Positions 42,615 through 51,525 of a stretch of 64,000 nucleotides of DNA are shown here, piece after piece. This DNA is from Pseudomonadota bacterium. GTDB lineage: Bacteria; Desulfobacterota; Syntrophia; Syntrophales; UBA8958. The translations under genes and the position numbers were made by a program. The stretch covers positions 1-64,000 of the forward strand of contig JASGUC010000027.1 of NCBI GenBank assembly GCA_030057915.1. Reading direction: 5' to 3'. Position 1 is the stretch's first letter; each line of letters starts with the position of its first letter. Under the pieces are notes generated by a model, which was given only the letters and a program-made list of their open reading frames with translations, was not told the DNA's origin and made no database searches.

Positions 42615-43441
42615 AAGGGAGCGGGGGTGAAGGTAAAGACGAAGATCCCCATGGCCCCCCAGCCGAGAAGGCGCTCGCGACGGCCCAGGGGCTTCCATTC
42701 ACGGATCGTCGGGGGGTGATCCAGCCCCATGATATAGAGGATCGCCGCCCAGATGAGCCATCCCGTCCAGCTTGTCGCCCCCAGGACGATCAACGCCGCG
42801 AAGACTATCCGCGCCAGAAGACGCTGCCGCCGACCCAACAGGAGGGCATAGGCCACATGACCGCCATCGAGTTGGCCTATCGGCAGGAGATTGAGGCAGG
42901 TGACCAGCAGGCCGATCCAGCCGGAAAAGGCGACGGGATGGAGGATGATGTCCATGCCTTGGGGCAGGCTGCCGTGGACGATCCAGCCCAGGAGAGAGAA
43001 GAGAAGGGAGCTGCCCAGACTCACGCCGGCTTCCGCCGTCATCGGGCGGACCTCCGAGAGGGCAAGGCCCGCCACGGTCACCGGCAGGGCCGCCACCAGG
43101 CCGGCCACGGGTCCGGCGACGCCGACATCGAGGAGCCCGCACCGGTCCGACAGGGGGGACCGCATCTTGATAAAGGCCCCAAAAGTGCCGATGAACGATG
43201 GGGCCGGGATGAAATAGGGCATCGTTACGTCCACTCCGTGATGCCGGGCCATGAAGTAATGGCCGAACTCGTGGGCCCCAAGGATGATAAGCAGTGTAAA
43301 GGAGAAAGGTATTCCCTGCCAGATCCCGCCGGGGGTTTCCAGCGGGTTGACTCCCTGCTGGATGGCCCCGGCAATGAGCGTCGTGAGCAGCGTCAGCAGG
43401 AAGAGGATGGAATGGACCATGGGAAGACGGCGACCAACCAA
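42611..43441 (-). CDS. Site-2-protease-family membrane metalloprotease (M50)
   Basis: Intramembrane zinc metalloprotease of 276 residues or so. The catalytic helix has GAHEFGHYFMARH (HExxH), and the third zinc ligand is in LNLLPIGQLDGGH. About six hydrophobic segments are present, without PDZ or CBS domains. The resident MHP-like SREBP-cleaving fold suggests regulated intramembrane proteolysis or general membrane processing. The start is uncertain: TTG at 43441 opens the frame, while an ATG at 43420 is the first normal codon; neither has a strong ribosome site. Confidence 0.88.
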   Translation of the reverse strand: MVGRRLPMVHSILFLLTLLTTLIAGAIQQGVNPLETPGGIWQGIPFSFTLLIILGAHEFGHYFMARHHGVDVTMPYFIPAPSFIGTFGAFIKMRSPLSDRCGLLDVGVAGPVAGLVAALPVTVAGLALSEVRPMTAEAGVSLGSSLLFSLLGWIVHGSLPQGMDIILHPVAFSGWIGLLVTCLNLLPIGQLDGGHVAYALLLGRRQRLLARIVFAALIVLGATSWTGWLIWAAILYIMGLDHPPTIREWKPLGRRERLLGWGAMGIFVFTFTPAPF

Positions 43442-43506
43442 CGCAAAAAGGGACCGCCCTGAAAAACCGCCTCTCGAGGGCTGCTTCGGGGCGATCCCTC
43501 CAAGTT

Positions 43507-43546
43507 AAAAAAGGCGTCCTGACCCGCCGCCGGTCCCGGCCGCCTT
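43507..43546 (-). terminator. Candidate intrinsic terminator after the IHF/HU gene
   Basis: On the minus strand AAGGCG (43546-43541) pairs with CGCCTT (43516-43511), enclosing an inner GCCG/CGGC stem, and is followed by a run of T (43512-43507). It begins at the stop codon of the gene. The large internal loop lowers confidence. Confidence 0.45.
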
Positions 43547-43821
43547 CAACGATCGACCTTTTCTTTCAACTCCTTGCCTACCTTGAAAAAGGGAAGCTTC
43601 TTCGGAGACACCTCGATATTCTTGCCCGTCTTGGGGTTCCGGCCGGTATAGGCCTCGTAATCCCGCACCACGAAGCTCCCCAGCCCCCGGATCTCGATCC
43701 TTCCCCCCTTCTTCAATTCTTCGGTAAACCCTTTGAAGATCAGATTTACCACCTCGACTGCCTTTTTCTCGGTAATATTCTCTTTCCTGCTCAATGCCTC
43801 AATCAATCCGGATTTGTTCAT
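43546..43821 (-). CDS. Integration host factor/HU-family DNA-binding protein
   Basis: Small nucleoid protein, 91 residues, that bends DNA as a dimer. It starts MNKSGLIEALSRKENITEKK and includes GRIEIRGLGSFVVRDYEAYTGRNPKTG, with the intercalating Pro in the beta-arm (GRNP), ending in LPFFKVGKELKEKV. The VSPKKLPFFK tail resembles IHF beta subunits more than HU, but the IHF alpha partner is not in the window. An own promoter lies upstream, overlapping the rluB stop, with AGGGAGGAG before the ATG. Confidence 0.93.
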   Translation of the reverse strand: MNKSGLIEALSRKENITEKKAVEVVNLIFKGFTEELKKGGRIEIRGLGSFVVRDYEAYTGRNPKTGKNIEVSPKKLPFFKVGKELKEKVDR

Positions 43822-43896
43822 ACACTCCTCCCTGAGAATTGCCCGCTACCCTCGCCTTTTCGAATAACATGATAATATGGCTTAGTTTTTCGGCGA

Positions 43897-43924
43897 CTAT
43901 TATTTATTTTGTTTTGAATGTCAA
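43897..43924 (-). promoter_or_regulatory. Promoter of the IHF/HU gene overlapping the rluB stop codon
   Basis: On the minus strand, TTGACA (43924-43919) is followed after 16 bases by TAATAG (43902-43897), in a strongly AT-rich island. The -35 box shares bases with the rluB TGA at 43921-43923. The downstream 70 bases are AT-rich, unlike the genome background. Confidence 0.6.
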
Positions 43925-44709
43925 GTGATTTTTGAATTTTTTTTAATACTTCCCCGAACTTGGGGGACCAGGCACGCCGCGGCCTCCTGGGGTTCAAGAA
44001 ACCTGGTCCGACCTTCCGCCAGTCCCGCCAGGGTCAGCGGTCCCACCGCCGTGCGGATGAGGCGGACCACGGGCAGCCCCAGTTGTTCAAAGGCCCGTCT
44101 CAAAATGCGATTACGACCCTCGCTGATGGCGATGTCGAGCCAACAACTCCGGTCGTTCACCTTCTCCACCATGAAACGCAAGGGACGGAAAGGGCCGTCG
44201 TCGAGTTGCAGCCCCTTTTTCAGGCGGCGCGCCGCGGCTTCGGAAAGGTTTCCCTTGATCTTGACGCGGTAGGTCTTTTCCAGACGAAAGCGCGGATGCT
44301 GAAGCCGATAAGCCCAGTCGCCGTCATTGGTCAGCAACAGAAGCCCTTCGGAGTCGTAATCGAGCCTCCCCACGGGGAAGACCCTCCCGGCCCCCTCGGG
44401 GATCAGCTCGGCAACCGTCGGTCTTCCCTGGGGGTCGTTGAGCGTCGTCACATAACCCCGGGGTTTGTAGAGCATGATATAGACCTGTTCCGGCCGCGGC
44501 CCGATAAGCTTGCCGTCCACTCGGATCTCGTCTTCTCCCCGGACCCTGAGGCCCATTTGACTGACCGGCCGCTCATTGACGGTCACACGACCTTGGCGGA
44601 TCAATGCCTCGGCGGCCCGGCGGGAGGCGATCCCCGCCCCGGCCAGGACCTTTTGGAGTCGTTCCCCCGGCGGGGACGACGTTGGGCAATCTTCAATCTC
44701 TCCGACCAT
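43921..44709 (-). CDS. rluB: 23S rRNA pseudouridine synthase, RluB/RsuA type
   Basis: Isomerises a uridine in ribosomal RNA. The 262-residue protein has an N-terminal S4 domain (ERLQKVLAGAGIASRRAAEALI), the catalytic Asp in GRLDYDSEGLLLLTNDGD, and the C-terminal core with GRNRILRRAFEQLGLPVVRLIRTAVG. It belongs to the RsuA/RluB/RluE group; RluB is the most likely on size and context. It follows scpB by 67 bases. This trpS-scpA-scpB-rluB order is widespread in Gram-positive and delta genomes. Confidence 0.93.
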   Translation of the reverse strand: MVGEIEDCPTSSPPGERLQKVLAGAGIASRRAAEALIRQGRVTVNERPVSQMGLRVRGEDEIRVDGKLIGPRPEQVYIMLYKPRGYVTTLNDPQGRPTVAELIPEGAGRVFPVGRLDYDSEGLLLLTNDGDWAYRLQHPRFRLEKTYRVKIKGNLSEAAARRLKKGLQLDDGPFRPLRFMVEKVNDRSCWLDIAISEGRNRILRRAFEQLGLPVVRLIRTAVGPLTLAGLAEGRTRFLEPQEAAACLVPQVRGSIKKNSKIT

Positions 44710-44776
44710 AGCTCAGGGCCTCACAACCGCGGCACATCCCGGACAGGCGCAAGGTCCGGCACCCTCTTCCGATCCT

Positions 44777-45304
44777 TCATTCAGCCAAATCCTTGAACTC
44801 TCCCAGGGTGGGCAATTCCGCCAAGTCCTTCAGTCCGAACACCTCCAGGAACTTCCTGGTGGTGCCGTAGATCATGGGCTTTCCCGGCACGTCCTTCCTC
44901 CCCAGGATCCGGATCAGCCCTCTTTCCAGCAGGGTCCTCAAGGGCCGGCCGGCATCGACGCCCCGCAATCGATCCACCTCGGCCTTGACCACCGGTTGAC
45001 GGTAGGCGACAATCGCCAGGGTTTCCAAGGCGGCGGCGGTGAACGCCGCGGGCCGGCCGGCCTTCATCCTCGCTATCCAGACCGCCAGTTCCGGCCGGGT
45101 CCGGAACTGGTATCCCCCCGCGATCTCCCGGAGCAGGAAGCCTCCCTGCCGTTCCTCATGCGCCGCCGTCAGTTCCTGCAGGCACATCGCCACCTCCCGT
45201 CGGTCGATTTCTCTTTCCCGAAGGATCTCCACAATCCGCTCGACGGTCAATGGCGACTCGGCAGCAAAGATCAGTCCTTCAATAATCGCCTTGTTTTCAT
45301 TCAT
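44777..45304 (-). CDS. scpB: Segregation and condensation protein B
   Basis: Part of the Smc-ScpA-ScpB condensin, bridging the kleisin ScpA. The chosen ATG at 45304 overlaps the ScpA stop and gives 175 residues. Two winged-helix domains are visible: NKAIIEGLIFAAESPLTVER first, and TAAALETLAIVAYRQPVVKAEVDRLRGVDAGRPLRTLLERGLI second, followed by GKPMIYGTTRKFLEVFGLKDLAELP. The alternative TTG at 45316 adds four residues only. Confidence 0.95.
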   Translation of the reverse strand: MNENKAIIEGLIFAAESPLTVERIVEILREREIDRREVAMCLQELTAAHEERQGGFLLREIAGGYQFRTRPELAVWIARMKAGRPAAFTAAALETLAIVAYRQPVVKAEVDRLRGVDAGRPLRTLLERGLIRILGRKDVPGKPMIYGTTRKFLEVFGLKDLAELPTLGEFKDLAE

Positions 45305-46022
45305 GTTCTTCTTCAACGGCCAGAAACACGCGGATCGTTCCGAAGGACCCCTCCTGAAAGATACGGATTAGCCGTTGCCGGACCAGTTCGAGCAGGGCGA
45401 TGAAGGTATGCACGATCAGGCGTCGCTCCGGCCGTTCCTCGATCAATTCCGCAAAGGTGAGAGACCGATGGCGCCGCAGACGCTCCATGATCGCATTGAT
45501 CCGATCCGCCAGGGAAGTGCGGTCCAGGTCGATTTCTATCCGTTCCGGAGGAGAAAGTCTGCCGAGGGCCTGACGAAAGGCATCCACCAGTTCGAACAGG
45601 CCGACTTCCACCCGTTGCGGCGTCGCCTGAGGCAACGCCTCGGTCACGGCCGCGCCTCCCCGGGCAAACACGTCCCTATCCAGCAATTCCCGGGTCTGGA
45701 GGGACTGGGAGGCCTTCTTGAAGGCCTGGTATTCCAGCAGTTGCTCCACCAGCTCCCGACGCGGATCGGGTTCTTCCTCCCCCTCATCCGTCGTTTCCGG
45801 GAGGAGCATTTTCGACTTGATATGAACCAGCGTCGCCGCCAGCACCAGGTATTCGCCCGCCAGATCCAGATTCAGCGCCTTCAGGGCCTCGAGGTACTCG
45901 AGGTACTGCCGGGTGATGAGAGCGATGGGGATGTCGTATATATCAAGCTCGTTTTTCTTGATCAGATGAAGGAGAAGGTCCAGGGGACCCTCGAAGACAT
46001 CGAGCTTGACCTCATAATCCAT
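45297..46022 (-). CDS. scpA: Segregation and condensation protein A (kleisin)
   Basis: Kleisin subunit that closes the Smc ring for chromosome organisation. The 241-residue protein begins with the Smc-head-binding N-terminus (YEVKLDVFEGPLDLLLHLIKKNELDIYDIP, ALITRQYLEYLE), has a middle acidic linker and ends in a winged-helix region (TFIALLELVRQRLIRIFQEGSFG). Its 5' end overlaps trpS by 11 bases and its 3' end overlaps scpB, so the three are almost certainly cotranslated. Confidence 0.96.
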   Translation of the reverse strand: MDYEVKLDVFEGPLDLLLHLIKKNELDIYDIPIALITRQYLEYLEALKALNLDLAGEYLVLAATLVHIKSKMLLPETTDEGEEEPDPRRELVEQLLEYQAFKKASQSLQTRELLDRDVFARGGAAVTEALPQATPQRVEVGLFELVDAFRQALGRLSPPERIEIDLDRTSLADRINAIMERLRRHRSLTFAELIEERPERRLIVHTFIALLELVRQRLIRIFQEGSFGTIRVFLAVEEEHE

Positions 46023-47013
46023 AACTGATCTTCATCGCCGCCCGGACCTCTTCCAGGGTTCCCTCCGCCACCGACCGGGCGCGGAGACACCCCGCGGCGA
46101 TAATATCCCGGATCTCCTGGAGATGATCCCGATAGTATGCCTGACGCTCATGGAGGGGGGACATGACGGCGCCGAGGTTTTCCCCGAGAATCCTCTTGCA
46201 GTCCGTGCAGCCGATGCCGGCCTGCCGGCATTCCACTTCGATCTCCCGGGTTCTTTCCCAATCCGTGTATAGCCGATGGAAGGCGAAGACGTTACACAGC
46301 TCCGGGCGGCCCGGATCGCGGCGGCGCTGGCGCTGGGGATCGGTGAACATAGAGGAGACCTTTTTTTGCAGCTCTTCGCCCGTATCGCTCATATAAATCG
46401 AGTTTTCATAGGACTTGCTCATCTTCCTGCCGTCGATCCCCAAAAGCTTGGGAACCTGGGTCAAGAGCGGTTCCGGAATCGGAAAGACCTCCCGGTACAT
46501 AAAATTGAAGCGCCGGGCGATTTCCCGGGTCAGCTCGATGTGGGGCAGTTGATCCACCCCCACGGGAACGCCATAGGCCTTATACATGATGATATCCGCC
46601 GCCTGGAGAACCGGATAACCCAGAAAGCCCAGGGTGGAGAGATCCTTGTTGCTCAGTTCCTCCTTCATCTCCTTATAGGTCGGGTTTCGCTCCAGCCAGG
46701 GCAGCGGCGTGATCATGGACAGGAGAAGCCACAGCTCGGCATGCTCCTTGATCCGGGACTGAACGAAGAGGATGCTCCGGGCCGGGTCGAGACCGGCGCT
46801 CAGCCAATCGATGACCATATCCGTAATATTATCGCCGATTTCGCTCGTATCGGCATAGTCGCTCGTCAGGGCGTGCCAGTCGGCGACGAAATAGAAACAC
46901 TCATATGCCCCGTCGTTTTGCAGCTCCACCCAGTTTTTGAGGGCCCCGTGGTAGTTTCCCAGATGGAGTTTGCCCGTGGGCCTCATGCCGCTCAAAATTC
47001 TCTTTTTTGCCAC
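46012..47013 (-). CDS. trpS: Tryptophan-tRNA ligase
   Basis: Charges tRNA-Trp. The GTG at 47013 with GGAGGTGAA just upstream starts the family N-terminus AKKRILSGMRPTGKLHLGNYHG, where HLGN corresponds to the HIGH motif; KMSKS occurs as GRKMSKSYEN. It has 333 residues. The Asp-containing DWHALTSDY and the GYPVLQAADIIMYKA segment support Trp rather than Tyr specificity. The longer frame to 47172 is not family-like and overlaps the mltA end. A CxxC-type pair (CTDCK) is present in the C-terminal part. Confidence 0.96.
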   Translation of the reverse strand: MAKKRILSGMRPTGKLHLGNYHGALKNWVELQNDGAYECFYFVADWHALTSDYADTSEIGDNITDMVIDWLSAGLDPARSILFVQSRIKEHAELWLLLSMITPLPWLERNPTYKEMKEELSNKDLSTLGFLGYPVLQAADIIMYKAYGVPVGVDQLPHIELTREIARRFNFMYREVFPIPEPLLTQVPKLLGIDGRKMSKSYENSIYMSDTGEELQKKVSSMFTDPQRQRRRDPGRPELCNVFAFHRLYTDWERTREIEVECRQAGIGCTDCKRILGENLGAVMSPLHERQAYYRDHLQEIRDIIAAGCLRARSVAEGTLEEVRAAMKISYGL

Positions 47014-47044
47014 TTCACCTCCGTCAATCCGTCGTCCGCGGCAC

Positions 47045-48364
47045 TCATTCTTCTGGAACTGCGCGGTGTGACGACGTTTTCCCTCCATGTCCCTTACCGC
47101 CGCCGGCGGCAGCGGTATAACAGAAAGACCCCGGGCTGTCAAACCCGGAGGGGATGCGACCCTGCCGATCACGACGCTTCAGGATGAAAAACATCCTCCC
47201 CTTTTCCTTCATCGCCCCGGCAGTCCTTTCCGCCTCCGGGCCGATGCCGCAAAAAATATCCACCCGCCCCGGGCCCTTGATGGCCGCCCCGGTGTCGTGA
47301 TTCAATACCAGACGGGAGAAGGGCTGCCAGGACACAATCCTGCCGTCGTCGGCAAATGCCGGTTTGCGGGTCTCAATTATCGCCAGGGCCCCCTTGGGAT
47401 ATATATCGAGATCGGTGGCCACCGATCTTCCCGGAACGAGGGTCAACCCCAGGGCCCCCAGCGGCCCTTCCGGCACGACGCGAAAGAAGATATACCGTTC
47501 ATTGTAGTTCATAAGCTCCTGCCGCTCCGCGGGGCGTTCGCGGAGGACCTTTTTCATCCGCTCATAAGACCCCTCGCCCTCCGTCAAAAGTCCCCGCGCC
47601 GTCATCATCCCCGTCAGGCCCCGAAACGGCCGGCCGTTGGATTGGGCATAACTCACCGCCACCTGGCGGCCATCATCCAGACGGATCTTTCCCGAGCCCT
47701 GGATATGTAGGGAAAACAAATCCACCGGATCGTCAACCCAGGCAATCTCCAGACCCCGCCCCGCCAGGATTCCTTGAGAATCGATCTGCCGGCGGCTGTA
47801 GTGCGGTACCACCTCCCCCTTTTCCAATCTCCCGATCAGCCGGTCCTGGCCCCATGCGCCTTCGAAGCGGTCCAGACGCACCACCACGGTTTCCTCCGGA
47901 ACCCGATAGAGGGGGTAGCGACAACGGCTGGTCCTTTGGAGGCTGCCGTTGAGAATCGGTTCGTAATAGCCTGTATATACGATGTCTTCGTCAGTCGCGA
48001 CGATGTCGAATTCCTCCCGAACGGCCCTTTCCTTAGCCGCGGCCGACAACTCGCTTTTCATGATCTTCAGAAACCTCTCCAGGCCGGAGATCATCTCCGC
48101 CGCCGAATGACAGCGGCCCCGGAGACAGTGCTTCTCCTCGGCGCCCCGGCCCCGGTAGTATCGGATGCTCGCCGCCACGGCCTTTTCCAGGGAGGGCAGA
48201 TCCAGATCGTCGAAGGGCGCGGTCCCTTCCTGCGCCCGGACCGATGGGGGGATGCGGGACAATTCCTCCCGGGACAGGTCCGCGACAGGCCGGCAGGAGA
48301 CGGTCAACAGCAACGGCGGGAGGAACAACATAACGAGGAAGCGGACAAAGGTCGCTCCTTTCAT
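47045..48364 (-). CDS. mltA: Membrane-bound lytic murein transglycosylase A
   Basis: Outer-membrane lipoprotein that cleaves peptidoglycan glycan strands. The ATG at 48364 overlaps the GNAT gene stop and gives 439 residues with a lipoprotein signal (FLVMLFLPPLLLTVSC, Cys as lipid site). MltA features: VYTGYYEPIL, SRRQIDSQGILAGRGLEIAWVDDPVDLFSLHIQGSG, and the C-terminal 3D domain with LVLNHDTGAAIKGPGRVDIFCG, which holds the catalytic Asp. A basic tail of some 35 residues (RRDRQGRIPSGFDSPGS and on) goes beyond the usual end of the family. Confidence 0.94.
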   Translation of the reverse strand: MKGATFVRFLVMLFLPPLLLTVSCRPVADLSREELSRIPPSVRAQEGTAPFDDLDLPSLEKAVAASIRYYRGRGAEEKHCLRGRCHSAAEMISGLERFLKIMKSELSAAAKERAVREEFDIVATDEDIVYTGYYEPILNGSLQRTSRCRYPLYRVPEETVVVRLDRFEGAWGQDRLIGRLEKGEVVPHYSRRQIDSQGILAGRGLEIAWVDDPVDLFSLHIQGSGKIRLDDGRQVAVSYAQSNGRPFRGLTGMMTARGLLTEGEGSYERMKKVLRERPAERQELMNYNERYIFFRVVPEGPLGALGLTLVPGRSVATDLDIYPKGALAIIETRKPAFADDGRIVSWQPFSRLVLNHDTGAAIKGPGRVDIFCGIGPEAERTAGAMKEKGRMFFILKRRDRQGRIPSGFDSPGSFCYTAAAGGGKGHGGKTSSHRAVPEE

Positions 48365-48819
48365 AATTCGATGATCATCGCCGTTTCGTCGCAATAGTCG
48401 GGATATTTCGGGCAGCGGAAACAGTCCGTCCAGATCTTTTCCGACAGTGAGGAACGGTCCACGGCGTGGAAGCCGACCTGCTGAAAGAATTCTCTTTTGT
48501 AGGTAAGGGTGAAGATGCGGAATAGCTCCAGGGTGATGGCCTCGGAGATGCACGCCTCCACCAGGATCCTGCCGATGCCCCGTCGTCGGAAGGCCTCATC
48601 CACGTACAGGGAGCGCACCTCGGCCAGATTCTCCCAGATGATGCTCATGGCGCAGATGCCGACGATGAGCCGTTCCTCCTCGTCATAATAGACGAAGAAG
48701 TCCCGAAGGCTGCCGTAGATATCCATCAGGGAGCGGGGCAGGATCTCCTCCTTGCTTGCCGAGACGTTGATCATCTTGTGAATGGTCTTGACATCGCCGA
48801 TCCGTGCTTTCCTCAACAT
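48361..48819 (-). CDS. GNAT N-acetyltransferase, short ArgA-like
   Basis: Acetyltransferase of 152 residues. MLRKARIGDVKTIHKMINVS is followed by LPRSLMDIYGSLRDFFVY, acetyl-CoA-binding RRRGIGRILVEACI, and the tail KIWTDCFRCPKYPDYCDETAM. The C-terminal Cys-rich KIW.DC..CPK signature is shared with short N-acetylglutamate-synthase-like proteins known in deltaproteobacteria and related groups, so a role in arginine synthesis is likely though not proved. It overlaps recN by seven bases and mltA by four. Confidence 0.88.
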   Translation of the reverse strand: MLRKARIGDVKTIHKMINVSASKEEILPRSLMDIYGSLRDFFVYYDEEERLIVGICAMSIIWENLAEVRSLYVDEAFRRRGIGRILVEACISEAITLELFRIFTLTYKREFFQQVGFHAVDRSSLSEKIWTDCFRCPKYPDYCDETAMIIEL

Positions 48820-50501
48820 CGCTCTCTCCTTCCGGCCCTGGCCAGCATCTCCCGGGCGTGGCTTTTCGTCGTCTCGGTTATCTCCAGCCCGCTGAGCATG
48901 CGGGCGATCTCTTCGACCCGCGCCTCCGCGCCCAGTTCCCGGACCTGGGTCTCCGTCCGCTCCTCGCCCACATGCTTCGTTACCAGAAAGTGCCGGTCTC
49001 CGTAACAGGCGATCTGGGGCAGATGGGTTATGCAAAGGACCTGGTGACGCTCCGCCGCCGCCCGGATTTTTTTCCCGACAATTTCCGCCGTGGCCCCGCC
49101 GATGCCGCTGTCCACTTCGTCGAAGACCATCGTCCCGACGGAACCGGCGCGAGCCAGGACATTCTTCATGGCCAGGACCAACCGCGACAATTCGCCGCCC
49201 GAGGCAACCCGGGAGAGGGGCTTGGGCGCTTCCCCGGGATTTGCCGACAAGTGGAACTCAAGGCGGTCGGCCCCCCGAGGGGTGTAGGCGTCATCGCCCT
49301 CGTCGTCCTCTCGGAAAACCACCGAGAACACCGCCGCCTCCATCCTCAGGGCGTGGATCTCCTCCTCGACGGCCTCCCGCAACCTCCCGGCCACGACCCG
49401 GCGGGCCGCCGACAGCTCGCCGGCCTTTGCCTCCAGCTCCCGAAGGACGGCCTGGAGCGACAGCTCCGTCTCTTCCAGATCCCTGCCCAGGGAGGCGATG
49501 CCGTCCAATTCCCTTTCCAGGGCCTCTTTCTTCTTCAACACCTCTGTCAGGGCGCCCCCGTGCTTCCTCTTGAGCTTGTTGAGCAGATCGATCCTTTCGT
49601 CGATCTGCTCCAGTCGTTTGTCATCGCCGGCCAGGCCCTGGGCATAATCCCTGAGGGTATGGGCCGCATCCTCCAGGCAATAATAGATGTCGTCCAGTTG
49701 CGTTTCCGCGACCTTAAGGCGCGTATCGATCTTTTTGATCTCCCCGACGGCATTTCTCACGGTCCTGAGTTCTTCCAGGAGGGAACGTTCCCTGCCGTAG
49801 AGGATCTCGTGAGCCATGACCGCATGATCCGTGAGCTTCCGGGTATTGGTGAGAATCCTCTTCTCCTCCGCCAGACGGACATCCTCGCCGGCTTCCGGGG
49901 CCGCAGCTTCAATCTCCGCATGTTGAAAACGGAGGAACTCTTCCCGTTCTTCCCGTTGCCGCTGCCGGATCTCCAAGGTTCGCCGCCGCTCTTTCAAGGC
50001 CTGAAGACGATCGTAGAGGACCTCATAGTCGCCCCGCAATCCCTGGAGACCGCCGAAGGCGTCGAGGATGTCGAGATGATGGTCCTCCTTGAGCAGGAGC
50101 TGGTGCTCATGCTGGCCACAGATATTGAGAAGCGATTCCCCCAGTTCGGCGAGCATGGCCAGGCTGACAAGATTGCCGTTGATGTAAACCCGGTTCTTTC
50201 CCCCCCGGGAGATGATCCGCCGGGCAACCATCTCGTCTTCCGCCTCCAGGCCCCATTCCGCCAGCCGGGAGCGGATTCCGTCCTGATCCGAGAGCAGAAA
50301 ACGGGCCTCCACGGTTGCCGTATCGGCGGAGGAACGGATCATGTCCACGGAGGCCCGGTCCCCCAGGAGGAGGCTCACCGCTCCCATAATGATGGATTTG
50401 CCCGCCCCCGTTTCTCCGGTAAGGATATTCATGCCCTTGCTGAACGATATGTCCAGGGACTCGATGATGGCGAAATTTCTGATGCTCAGTTGGGCTAACA
50501 T
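48813..50501 (-). CDS. recN: DNA repair protein RecN
   Basis: SMC-like ATPase acting in double-strand-break repair. The 562-residue protein starts MLAQLSIRNFAIIESLDISF, has Walker A GETGAGKSIIMGAVS, a long central coiled coil (about 150-400) and the C-terminal signature SGGELSRLVLAMK, with Walker B FDEVDSGIGG. It ends QVLCITHLPQIACYGDRHFLV and beyond. The ATG at 50501 is preferred by family alignment; a TTG at 50513 is a possible alternative. It is cotranscribed with nadK upstream and the acetyltransferase downstream. Confidence 0.95.
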   Translation of the reverse strand: MLAQLSIRNFAIIESLDISFSKGMNILTGETGAGKSIIMGAVSLLLGDRASVDMIRSSADTATVEARFLLSDQDGIRSRLAEWGLEAEDEMVARRIISRGGKNRVYINGNLVSLAMLAELGESLLNICGQHEHQLLLKEDHHLDILDAFGGLQGLRGDYEVLYDRLQALKERRRTLEIRQRQREEREEFLRFQHAEIEAAAPEAGEDVRLAEEKRILTNTRKLTDHAVMAHEILYGRERSLLEELRTVRNAVGEIKKIDTRLKVAETQLDDIYYCLEDAAHTLRDYAQGLAGDDKRLEQIDERIDLLNKLKRKHGGALTEVLKKKEALERELDGIASLGRDLEETELSLQAVLRELEAKAGELSAARRVVAGRLREAVEEEIHALRMEAAVFSVVFREDDEGDDAYTPRGADRLEFHLSANPGEAPKPLSRVASGGELSRLVLAMKNVLARAGSVGTMVFDEVDSGIGGATAEIVGKKIRAAAERHQVLCITHLPQIACYGDRHFLVTKHVGEERTETQVRELGAEARVEEIARMLSGLEITETTKSHAREMLARAGRRERC

Positions 50502-50544
50502 CTTCCTCGTCAAGCAGCCCCCGCTCCTGCTGATCGGCGACGCT

Positions 50545-51435
50545 TCATCCCGGGCGGATCATCCCCGACGTCACGCCACGCCAACCGAGTTTGGAGCGTA
50601 GGATTTCCATGTAATCGCGATGGGGCGAGGCGACAAGAAGGGTTGCGTAGTTGGACTTACGCACCGTCATGACATCTCCCGATTTCAGGGTATGAAAGAT
50701 CTGACCGTCCAGTGTGACCGTGGCCCCCTGCCCCTTGGACCAGAGCGCCACCCGGATGACGACTCCTCCCGGGAGGATGACCGGGCGGTTCGTCAGGGTG
50801 TGAGGACAGATGGGATTGATAATTATCGAGTCATGTTGCGGAAATACGATGGGTCCCCCGGCGGAGAGGGAATAGGCCGTGGATCCCGTCGGGGTGGAGA
50901 CGATCAGCCCGTCCGCCTTGAAGGTATTCAGGTAACAGTCGTCCACCGCCGTCTCCATCTCCACGATCCGGGACAGGTTGCCCCGATTGATCACCACATC
51001 GTTGAGGACCGTGCGTTTCTTGACCACTTCGCCGCCGCTTTCCATGACGACATCGAGCATCATCCTCTTTTCGGTACGAAATCCCTGGCGGCGGAAGATC
51101 TCGAAGGCGTCGATCATCTCGTTGAGATTGACCTCCGTGAGATAACCGAAGCCGCCCAGGTTGATCCCCACAATGGGTATGGGGAATTCCCGCACCGCCC
51201 GGGCGGTCCTCAACATGGTGCCGTCGCCGCCGAAAACCGCGATGATATCCGTCCGAACGGCGAGTTGCCGCCGGTCGTATCCGTAACCGGCGCCGATTGA
51301 GGCGGCAACCCCTTTGTCCAGATAGACCTCGATTTCATGATCGAGGCACCACTTCCTCAATACCTTCGTTACTTCTCCGGCCTTTTCCTTCGCTGTATTG
51401 GCGACGATTCCGACTTTACGCACCTTCCGATCCAC
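50545..51435 (-). CDS. nadK: NAD kinase
   Basis: Phosphorylates NAD to NADP. The 296-residue product has FGGDGTMLRTAR, the NAD-binding ILNDVVINRG-type motif (LNDVVINRG here), and TPTGSTAYSLSAGGPIV, all hallmarks of the family. The IGINLGGFGYLTEV segment resembles the GVNLGRLGFLT element. It lies 43 bases upstream of recN, an arrangement found in many bacteria. The start MDRKVRKVGIVANTAKEKA is well supported by the family. Confidence 0.95.
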   Translation of the reverse strand: MDRKVRKVGIVANTAKEKAGEVTKVLRKWCLDHEIEVYLDKGVAASIGAGYGYDRRQLAVRTDIIAVFGGDGTMLRTARAVREFPIPIVGINLGGFGYLTEVNLNEMIDAFEIFRRQGFRTEKRMMLDVVMESGGEVVKKRTVLNDVVINRGNLSRIVEMETAVDDCYLNTFKADGLIVSTPTGSTAYSLSAGGPIVFPQHDSIIINPICPHTLTNRPVILPGGVVIRVALWSKGQGATVTLDGQIFHTLKSGDVMTVRKSNYATLLVASPHRDYMEILRSKLGWRGVTSGMIRPG

Positions 51436-51525
51436 CTCATAAACGGGCGCCCATCGTCACGGAAGCCCCCTCCATCCCCCCGACGCGACGATCACATCAC
51501 CCCAAGGTTCGCCAAAGACCCCTTC

